Assembly (NCBI GenBank): GCA_900546315.1
Contig: URCP01000036.1
Coordinates: forward strand, 1-24,465
Direction: 5' to 3'
Length of the DNA stretch: 24,465 nucleotides
Source of the DNA: an uncultured Eubacteriales bacterium
GTDB lineage: Bacteria > Bacillota > Clostridia > Oscillospirales > CAG-272
The first letter of the stretch is position 1; the number at the start of each line of letters is the position of its first letter. Below, piece after piece: positions 7,486 to 12,963 of this stretch. A program made the position numbers and the translations under genes. The notes beneath the pieces are model-generated. The model did not search any database. It was given only the letters and a program-made list of their open reading frames with translations, and was not told the origin of the DNA.

Positions 7486-7908
7486 ATGCTTAAAAACATA
7501 CCAAAAATTATTTCTCCTGAACTTCTGAAGATTCTCTGCGAGATGGGACACGGGGACGAGATCGTCCTCGCGGACGGCAATTTCCCGTCCGAGGCAATCG
7601 GTCAGCGCGTCGTCAGGGCAGACGGGCACGGCGTGCCGGAACTGCTCGAGGCTATTCTCACGCTGCTTCCGCTCGACACCTACGCGAAGCCGGTTTTCAT
7701 CATGGACAAGGTTCCGGGCGATGAAACGCCGGTGCCGATCTGGGACGATTATTCGCGCATCGTCGCTCCCCACACGAACGAACCGATTGAAAAAATCGAA
7801 CGTTTCGCGTTTTACGAGCGGGCGAAAAAGGCGTATTGCGTCGTCGCGACCGGCGAAGAAGCCATTTACGCCAACATTATTCTCAAAAAAGGCGTCGTCG
7901 TTTCCTGA
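7486..7908 (+). CDS. fucU: L-fucose mutarotase-like protein (RbsD/FucU family)
   Basis: Members interconvert the anomers of L-fucose (FucU) or ribose (RbsD). The product has 140 residues. The sequence shows MGHGDEIVLADGNFP (His22, Asp30), VVRADGHGVPELLEAIL and the C-terminal block RFAFYERAKKAYCVVATGE with YANIILKKGV, which is the FucU rather than the RbsD form. The ATG at 7486 was chosen because GAGAGG sits 8 bases upstream; an ATG at 7468 adds six residues and has no site. No fucose isomerase, kinase or transporter lies within the window, so it may serve a scattered pathway. A terminator follows 9 bases after the stop. Confidence 0.9.
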   Translation: MLKNIPKIISPELLKILCEMGHGDEIVLADGNFPSEAIGQRVVRADGHGVPELLEAILTLLPLDTYAKPVFIMDKVPGDETPVPIWDDYSRIVAPHTNEPIEKIERFAFYERAKKAYCVVATGEEAIYANIILKKGVVVS

Positions 7909-7917
7909 CATATCATC

Positions 7918-7952
7918 CGCAGCATTGTTTTTCAAAATGATGCTGCGTTTTT
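7918..7952 (+). terminator. Rho-independent terminator after fucU
   Basis: CGCAGCAT (7918-7925) pairs with ATGCTGCG (7940-7947) across a 14-base loop and is followed by five T. It ends the GNAT-aroK-fucU transcript and separates it from pyrB. Confidence 0.8.
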
Positions 7953-7968
7953 ATGGGCTGACGCGTCG

Positions 7969-8012
7969 TGATCATTTGATTGATTGATCATTTTGATGAT
8001 CATTCTTTGATC
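7969..8012 (+). repeat. TGATCA-rich repeat cluster upstream of pyrB
   Basis: TGATCA occurs at 7969, 7985 and 7997, linked by TTTGAT-type steps and ending in TTTGATC at 8012. The segment TGATCATTTGAT (7969-7980) reappears exactly at 9127-9138, at the pyrB stop codon. It lies 50-95 bases before the pyrB ATG. I found no convincing sigma-A promoter and no PyrR-type attenuator in this interval, so the cluster is the only obvious candidate operator. Confidence 0.6.
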
Positions 8013-8064
8013 TGTTCACTTATTTCCGATTCCGAAACATTTACTATTTGCTGGAGGTTACCTG

Positions 8065-9129
8065 ATGATTTCTCGTAATATTATTGATTTTGACGGCATT
8101 ACACTTGACGAATGGAATGAGCTTTACAAGCTCGCGACCTCAATCAAGGAGCGGCCTGAAAATTTTCGCGGCGTTTGCAGCGGTCGGCTGATGGCGACGC
8201 TGTTTTATGAACCGTCGACACGCACGCAGATGTCGTTTCAGTCGGCGATGATGCGGCTCGGCGGCAAGGTCATCGGCTTCTCCGACCCCGGATGCAGCTC
8301 GGTTTCTAAGGGCGAAACCCTCCGCGACACCGTAAAGATAGTGACAGGTTACTCGGACATCCTCGTCATCCGCAACCCGATCGAGGGCGCGGCGTTCGCG
8401 GCGTCGCTCTACTCGCACGTTCCGGTGATCAACGCGGGCGACGGCGGACACCTCCACCCGACCCAGACGCTGACCGATCTCATGACGATTACCGAGTACC
8501 GCGGTAGTCTTTCCGGACTGAAAATCGGTTTCTGCGGCGACCTGCTCAACGGGCGCACCGTGCACTCGCTTCTCCGGGCGCTTGTCAGGTTTGGTGGTAA
8601 CAAATTCATACTTATTTCAACTCCGGAGCTCAGAATTCCGTCATATCTCACAGAAGAACTCCAAAAATCCGGCGTCGATTTCGAGGAAGTGTCGTCTATG
8701 GACGAGTGTCTCCCTGAGCTTGACGTCCTCTACATGACGCGAATTCAGCGTGAACGCTTCGCTTCGCTTGAGGATTACAACAAGCAGTCTGGTATTTACA
8801 GGCTTACCAAGAAGAAAATGGAAGCCGCAAAAAAGGATCTCATAGTACTTCATCCACTGCCGAAAATCGACGAGATCGATTACGACGTCGACGACGACCC
8901 GCGCGCGCTCTATTTTGAGGAGGCGGAGAACGGAATGTACGTCCGCATGGCGCTGATCGCGAGCCTGATAAATGTAAAACGCACCGGCCGCGCGCCCGCG
9001 TACGAACTCCCGACCGGCAGTTTCTGCCGGAACCCGCGCTGCATCTCGAACCACGAAAAGTACCTGCCGAAGATGACGAAAATCGTCGACGGAACCGAAA
9101 GATGCTGCTACTGCGATCAGATTCTTTGA
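8065..9129 (+). CDS. pyrB: Aspartate carbamoyltransferase with fused PyrI-type zinc tail
   Basis: It makes N-carbamoyl-L-aspartate from carbamoyl phosphate and aspartate, the first committed step of pyrimidine synthesis. The product has 354 residues, about 45-50 longer than a plain PyrB. The catalytic part shows FYEPSTRTQMSF (Ser51-Thr-Arg-Thr54), the SVSKGETL loop (Lys82), HPTQTLTDL and HPLPKIDEID. After about residue 305 comes a tail with Cys321-X4-Cys326 and Cys347-X2-Cys350 around ISNHEKYLPK, the spacing of the zinc domain of the PyrI regulatory chain. The nucleotide-binding allosteric domain of PyrI is absent. GGAGG lies 7 bases before the ATG. The gene appears to be transcribed alone, with a terminator behind it. 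Confidence 0.95.
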   Translation: MISRNIIDFDGITLDEWNELYKLATSIKERPENFRGVCSGRLMATLFYEPSTRTQMSFQSAMMRLGGKVIGFSDPGCSSVSKGETLRDTVKIVTGYSDILVIRNPIEGAAFAASLYSHVPVINAGDGGHLHPTQTLTDLMTITEYRGSLSGLKIGFCGDLLNGRTVHSLLRALVRFGGNKFILISTPELRIPSYLTEELQKSGVDFEEVSSMDECLPELDVLYMTRIQRERFASLEDYNKQSGIYRLTKKKMEAAKKDLIVLHPLPKIDEIDYDVDDDPRALYFEEAENGMYVRMALIASLINVKRTGRAPAYELPTGSFCRNPRCISNHEKYLPKMTKIVDGTERCCYCDQIL

Positions 9130-9180
9130 TCATTTGATCGATTTGACAACGTTTTGAGCGTTTGATGATTATTTGATCAA
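9127..9180 (+). repeat. TGATCATTTGAT repeat region downstream of pyrB
   Basis: TGATCATTTGATCGATTTGA begins at the pyrB stop codon (TGA is its first three bases), and TTTGATGATTATTTGATCAA follows. The first 12 bases match 7969-7980 exactly, so pyrB is bracketed by a direct repeat. The short gap 9130-9214 holds only this and the terminator. Confidence 0.6.
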
Positions 9181-9185
9181 TTCAG

Positions 9186-9210
9186 AAAAGCCGCGTTTGA
9201 CGCGGCTTTT
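9186..9210. terminator. Bidirectional terminator between pyrB and the DUF3794 gene
   Basis: AAAAGCCGCG and CGCGGCTTTT form a perfect 10-bp stem around a 5-base loop, with T-runs on both strands. It can serve both convergent genes. Confidence 0.9.
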
Positions 9211-9214
9211 CCTT

Positions 9215-10951
9215 TTATTTCCTGTTCGGTATCATCAGGACGCGCGGTATATCGCCCGCCGATAAGTCCGGATTCAGGTTCCCGAGCTCCTCTTTTGTCG
9301 TTGCGAAGCGCTTCGCGATCTGCCAGAGGTCGTCGGTTTTTGCGGGGTAGCAGAGGAGGATCGAGCATTTTTCGGTGCCGGACGGACGGTCGCCGAGGAT
9401 CTTTATCTCACAGATCCGGTCGATATCCTGCCTTTCGAGCAGCATCAGGTTCAGCGTCACCTCAAAATCGAAGGTCATCTGCGACTTATCGACACGCGCG
9501 CGGAGGTCAGTTGCTTTCGCTTCGCACCGGAAAGTCAGCGCGTTCTCGTTTATCGCCGATGTGTCGCCGATATTCAGCTCGCATCTGACCGGAATTTTAG
9601 GCTCGCAGGGCAAATATTGCCCGTCATTCTGCACAATGCAGGAGATTTCAGCTTCGCCCTCGAGCATCAGCCGACCTTTCGTTATCGTCACTTTGACGAA
9701 TCTGACATCCGCTTCCATGTCTGTCACGTTCAGCCTTTCGGATGAGCTGAAATTTCCGAGAGCGTTCAGCGGAACCGATTCGCTTACCGAGAAATTCGCG
9801 GGCTGTATTTTCGTCATTTTGCACAATCTTTGCTTTTCAGTACGGCATTCAAGCTCTTTGTCGGTCGAGTAAGCGTCGAGGGTCAGCGGAGTGTCGGCGT
9901 TCGCGCCACCGCAGAGACAGATGTCGTAATCGAGATCGAGCTCGATGACCCTGCGCTCGCCGAAGCTGTTTTCGGCAACCGAAGCGTTGATCTCAGTCGG
10001 CTCGCCGGTCGCGAACATCGCGAACGTTCCGGGGATGGCAGCAGCGAAGGCGTTCATGAATTCTTTCGCGTCAGCCGTCGTATTTACCGGGATTTTTTTC
10101 GTGACGCAGAAATATTTTCCGGAATTATTCCTCTCACCGCTATTATTTTCCGACAGGCAGACGCAGTCGAGAAGGACCTCGCCTTTCAGCATCGCCGATC
10201 CGTCATCCGCTATTCTCGCCTCGTCAAAGTGAATCTCTGCGTCGCAGGTTATTATTTCGGCTATCGACGGGTCGGACTGGTCCGATTCAATGTCGGCGGA
10301 GAAGTGTTCAGCAGTGAATTTTCGTCTTTTCCGGAGCAGGGTCTGATATTTTTTCGTCAGATCCTGAAGTTTCCGGCGCTCTCCGGGCGGGGCGCCGTTG
10401 ACCGTGGGCTCGCAGTCAAGCGGTCGGGTCAGTGTTATATTGTTTGCGAGGGTCGTTCTGATCGTGAATTTTCTCGGGTTCGCCAGCTTCGCTCCGCAGT
10501 TTTCGATCTCCGGAATGACTTCGATCTCGGAAAGCGAGACCTCACAGCCCTCCGGAATGTCAACTGATCCCGAATAATCGGCGGCAAAGTGGACGGCGTG
10601 GATTGATTCGTTAAATTGTCCGTCATTCTGCACAATTTCCTTTGCGGACGCATCATGCTCTGACGATATATCAGTAACATCAGCAACCCCTTCGGACATG
10701 TTTGTGCAATTTGACGCATCATTTTCGATGGGAGCTTCCGCCGAGAAGACCACTATGTAGTCAACCGAACCCGAATATTCGAGCTTTTTTCCGCCAACGA
10801 AATTGTTCCCGGCGATCGGGCGGGCGCGGACGCGGAGGATACGCTTCGCGTCGGGGTATTTGTCCGGCAGAATGAAGTCGCCGGACAGCTCCGTTACCAT
10901 TTTCTGGTCGAGGCAGAACGCTTCAAATGTCGAATCTTTTCTATCGCTCAT
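9215..10951 (-). CDS. DUF3794 (SPOCS) and LysM protein, SipL-like spore assembly factor
   Basis: The product has 578 residues. It contains repeated DUF3794/SPOCS-type segments (roughly residues 35-160, 240-350 and 390-530, with patterns such as GDFILPDKYPDAKRILRVRA and FEVTLNLML). It ends in a LysM domain (about 532-578, YPAKTDDLWQIAKRFATTKEEL to VLMIPN). This architecture is that of SipL, which in Clostridioides difficile binds SpoIVA through its LysM during coat assembly. There is no signal peptide, which fits a mother-cell cytoplasmic protein. GGAAGG lies 7 bases before the ATG. Residues about 70-115 form a polar, low-complexity insertion holding two inverted copies of the dispersed 15-bp motif; two further copies lie downstream. 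It is the last gene of the minus-strand operon after the QueG-like gene (56-base gap). Confidence 0.85.
   Translation of the reverse strand: MSDRKDSTFEAFCLDQKMVTELSGDFILPDKYPDAKRILRVRARPIAGNNFVGGKKLEYSGSVDYIVVFSAEAPIENDASNCTNMSEGVADVTDISSEHDASAKEIVQNDGQFNESIHAVHFAADYSGSVDIPEGCEVSLSEIEVIPEIENCGAKLANPRKFTIRTTLANNITLTRPLDCEPTVNGAPPGERRKLQDLTKKYQTLLRKRRKFTAEHFSADIESDQSDPSIAEIITCDAEIHFDEARIADDGSAMLKGEVLLDCVCLSENNSGERNNSGKYFCVTKKIPVNTTADAKEFMNAFAAAIPGTFAMFATGEPTEINASVAENSFGERRVIELDLDYDICLCGGANADTPLTLDAYSTDKELECRTEKQRLCKMTKIQPANFSVSESVPLNALGNFSSSERLNVTDMEADVRFVKVTITKGRLMLEGEAEISCIVQNDGQYLPCEPKIPVRCELNIGDTSAINENALTFRCEAKATDLRARVDKSQMTFDFEVTLNLMLLERQDIDRICEIKILGDRPSGTEKCSILLCYPAKTDDLWQIAKRFATTKEELGNLNPDLSAGDIPRVLMIPNRK
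9622..9636 (+). repeat. CGTCATTTTGCACAA-type motif
   Basis: One mismatch. The reverse strand encodes IVQND at about residues 438-443 of the DUF3794 protein. Confidence 0.6.
9812..9826 (+). repeat. CGTCATTTTGCACAA-type motif (exact)
   Basis: Exact consensus. The reverse strand encodes LCKMT at about residues 376-380 of the DUF3794 protein, so the reading frame differs from the copies at 9622 and 10621. Confidence 0.65.
10621..10635 (+). repeat. CGTCATTTTGCACAA-type motif, left arm of inverted pair
   Basis: One mismatch. It encodes IVQND in the DUF3794 protein and faces the copy at 10702-10716 across 66 bases; the two could pair as a long-loop stem. Confidence 0.6.
10702..10716 (-). repeat. 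CGTCATTTTGCACAA-type motif, right arm of inverted pair
   Basis: Two mismatches, opposite orientation to the copy at 10621. It encodes SNCT in the DUF3794 protein. Confidence 0.6.
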
Positions 10952-11007
10952 GGGTATACCTTCCTTTTATGGGAATTTCGGTATATTCTATGAGCGTTAC
11001 GCGGGTA

Positions 11008-11787
11008 TTATTCCTCGATTCCCGGCGCGGTCAGCGTGCAGGGGAGCCCGACCATGCATTTTCCGCATATTCCGGGCGAAATCTGCGAGCAGTGCGCCAT
11101 ACACGCGGCTGAGTCAAACGATATTTTGTTTCCATTTACTGTAAAAGCGTGCGGCGGGCAGTGGTCTATGCAGACACCGCAGGTTTTGTTTCGGCGATAT
11201 GCACAATATTCTATATTTGGAATATTATCCGGGCAATATTTAGCTGACGTTACAAGCGAGTAAAGCCTTCCGACGCAGCCCGATCTGGTTATAAGCATAT
11301 TGTTGATTCCAAAAGTTCCGAGTCCTGCCGCCCACGCGACGTGTCTCTGCGACCATTTCGCGGTTCCGGACAGGTAATTTCCGATGAGCTCCGCGGACGG
11401 TACGGCTGCTTCGTAGCCTGTCGCTATGATTTCGGATGCGATGAACTGTGCAAATTGACCATTTAATGGTTCGAGAAGATCGAAAGCTTCGAGCCACTCC
11501 TTTGAACAAAGTAGCCCGTCCTCATTGTCTGCCGCCGCCGTCGCTGATATAGGAAGAAATATGGAAATAACTGTCTTCGCCGACTTTAATATATTGTGCG
11601 GTAAAACGTGCCCATCCACAATTTTGGTTATTTCGACGAATCTTTCGCTGTCCGCGTCGGCGAAACAGAGGAGTGGCGGGCGGAGAAGGTCCTTGCTCGT
11701 CTTTGACGCCTGATAATTTCTGATATAGTCTTCGGCGGTTTTGCGAAGATTATCCTTAAATTCATTTGGTAACGTTATTTTGCACAT
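11008..11787 (-). CDS. QueG-like iron-sulfur protein (epoxyqueuosine reductase superfamily)
   Basis: The product has 259 residues. The central block HVAWAAGLGTFGINNMLITRSGCVGRLYSLVT matches the COG1600/QueG family. A C-terminal ferredoxin-like region follows, with CGVCIDHCP (Cys-X2-Cys-X3-Cys-Pro) and CGKCMVGLPC, enough cysteines for [4Fe-4S] clusters. Classic QueG reduces epoxyqueuosine in tRNA with cobalamin and two clusters. This protein is shorter than QueG and lacks its C-terminal HEAT-like part, so I call it a relative rather than queG. The start at 11787 has AAAGGA 7 bases upstream; an ATG at 11808 lacks this. It lies 26 bases after manA in the same operon and its first codons overlap a copy of the dispersed motif. 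Confidence 0.75.
   Translation of the reverse strand: MCKITLPNEFKDNLRKTAEDYIRNYQASKTSKDLLRPPLLCFADADSERFVEITKIVDGHVLPHNILKSAKTVISIFLPISATAAADNEDGLLCSKEWLEAFDLLEPLNGQFAQFIASEIIATGYEAAVPSAELIGNYLSGTAKWSQRHVAWAAGLGTFGINNMLITRSGCVGRLYSLVTSAKYCPDNIPNIEYCAYRRNKTCGVCIDHCPPHAFTVNGNKISFDSAACMAHCSQISPGICGKCMVGLPCTLTAPGIEE
11446..11460 (-). repeat. Weak CGTCATTTTGCACAA-like site
   Basis: Three mismatches (GGTCAATTTGCACAG). It lies in the QueG-like gene, encoding GQFAQ. Listed as a marginal copy. Confidence 0.3.
11773..11787 (+). repeat. CGTCATTTTGCACAA-type motif at a start codon
   Basis: Two mismatches (CGTTATTTTGCACAT). The reverse strand is the start of the QueG-like gene, ATG TGC AAA ATA ACG. Confidence 0.45.
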
Positions 11788-11813
11788 ATTATTATCCTTT
11801 GCGTGCAATTTGT

Positions 11814-12944
11814 TTATATTGACGAACTGTTTCCCGGGAATGCAATCAAAATACGCAGTGTTCCGTCCATTTTTACCCTTTCGCCGTTCGGAATGAAAAG
11901 CGCGTCGCCTGGGGACAGTCTGGTCAGATTCCTTTCATTATCAGTGATATTTCCAGTTCCCGATATCACTACCGCCGCAGACGGCTTCGATCTTGTCTGC
12001 TCCGGGCACAATTCAAGCGCGGAATTCTCTGTCCGACAGTCATACATCACGAATTTGTCAGTCAGGTCGCTGCCGATCACTGTTGTGCAATCTGACGAAT
12101 CGTTCGAAATATGCCGGTAGTACCTCGATCGTAGCTCGTCAATCGTGTACCCATCGTACTCAAAGCAATCGAACATTTTCTCGAAACCAAGCCCGCCATG
12201 CAGGCGTTTTTCCGGAATTTCGCGTCCGCTCGGCGTCCGCTTTTCGGGCACAACCATCAGGTCAGTCGGCTCCTGAAGCTCCGCCAACAGACAGCCGCCG
12301 CCAATCGCGTGAGGCACACCGCCGTCAACATACCACACATCGCCCGGTTTTACCGGAATTTTGTGCAATAGTGACAACATCGCTTCGATGTCCTGATCCT
12401 CGAAACACCGTTTCCATTCCTCCCGCGTTATGCCTTTTTTGAACCCAAGGTAGACATAAGCGTCCTCGTCGGCTGATAAAACATACCAGCACTCCGCCTT
12501 TCCGTAACGGCTTCTGAAATTTTTCTTCGCAAACTCCACCGTCGGATGTGCCTGAACAACAAGACGCTCGGCGGAATCGAGAAGCTTCAGTAGAATCGGG
12601 AAGTCTGCATTCTTTTCTCCGGATTTGTCATTTTCGGGATTATCCAACGTCTTAATATTGCCGTTATTCCGGGATTTTTGTGCAATATGACATTTATTTT
12701 TGAGATATTCCGGATGCTCGCGCAGAAGATCTGTCAGCGGTCTTCCATCGTCTTTTCCGCCGTCTATCACACTTATCCCGGGCGGTATAACGTCAGCACC
12801 CGGCACATTCTGCGCCGCGGTCACTGACGCGACCCACTCTTCCGGAAAGAAGCCATTTTCTGCCGTTAAACCTCTTAGGGCGTCGATTCGTGAACCGCCA
12901 AGGTATGTTCTCAGGACACGATTTGGCTTTAATTTATATATCAT
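11814..12944 (-). CDS. manA: Mannose-6-phosphate isomerase, class I
   Basis: It interconverts mannose 6-phosphate and fructose 6-phosphate with a bound zinc. The product has 376 residues, against about 315 for the short Firmicute type. Metal ligands are visible as VVQAHP (Gln131, His133), KAECWYVL (Glu151) and GVPHAIGGG (His212); EEWVAS and LQEPTDLM are also conserved. Part of the extra length is a polar insertion at about residues 82-113, between REHPEYL and FPILLKLLDS, which contains a copy of the dispersed 15-bp motif; two more copies lie further on. No good ribosome site is seen, and the start is 19 bases after the glycosidase stop, so translation may be coupled. Context suggests it takes up mannose released by the upstream enzyme. 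Confidence 0.95.
   Translation of the reverse strand: MIYKLKPNRVLRTYLGGSRIDALRGLTAENGFFPEEWVASVTAAQNVPGADVIPPGISVIDGGKDDGRPLTDLLREHPEYLKNKCHIAQKSRNNGNIKTLDNPENDKSGEKNADFPILLKLLDSAERLVVQAHPTVEFAKKNFRSRYGKAECWYVLSADEDAYVYLGFKKGITREEWKRCFEDQDIEAMLSLLHKIPVKPGDVWYVDGGVPHAIGGGCLLAELQEPTDLMVVPEKRTPSGREIPEKRLHGGLGFEKMFDCFEYDGYTIDELRSRYYRHISNDSSDCTTVIGSDLTDKFVMYDCRTENSALELCPEQTRSKPSAAVVISGTGNITDNERNLTRLSPGDALFIPNGERVKMDGTLRILIAFPGNSSSI
12083..12097 (-). repeat. CGTCATTTTGCACAA-type motif
   Basis: Two mismatches. It lies in manA in the sense orientation and encodes SDCT at about residues 284-287. Confidence 0.55.
12361..12375 (-). repeat. TTGCACAA core with shifted GTCA
   Basis: The TTGCACAA core is exact but GTCA stands one base further away than in other copies. 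It lies in manA at the conserved LLHKIPV residues, so it may be coincidence. Confidence 0.3.
12678..12692 (-). repeat. CGTCATTTTGCACAA-type motif inside ManA insertion
   Basis: Two mismatches (TGTCATATTGCACAA), identical over 15 bases to the copy at 19452-19466. It encodes CHIAQ at residues 85-89, inside a family-atypical insertion. Confidence 0.6.
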
Positions 12945-12963
12945 TATTTTACAATTGACCCTC

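Noticed and set aside
7969..8012. CRISPR-like array
   Set aside because: The TGATCA steps are too short and irregular, without spacers of constant length.
7953..8064. PyrR-binding attenuator or riboswitch upstream of pyrB
   Set aside because: No anti-terminator/terminator pair or conserved binding loop is visible in this short leader; only the TGATCA repeats stand out.
11192..11206. CGGCGATATGCACAA in the QueG-like gene as another motif copy
   Set aside because: Only the TGCACAA end matches; the left half is too different to count.
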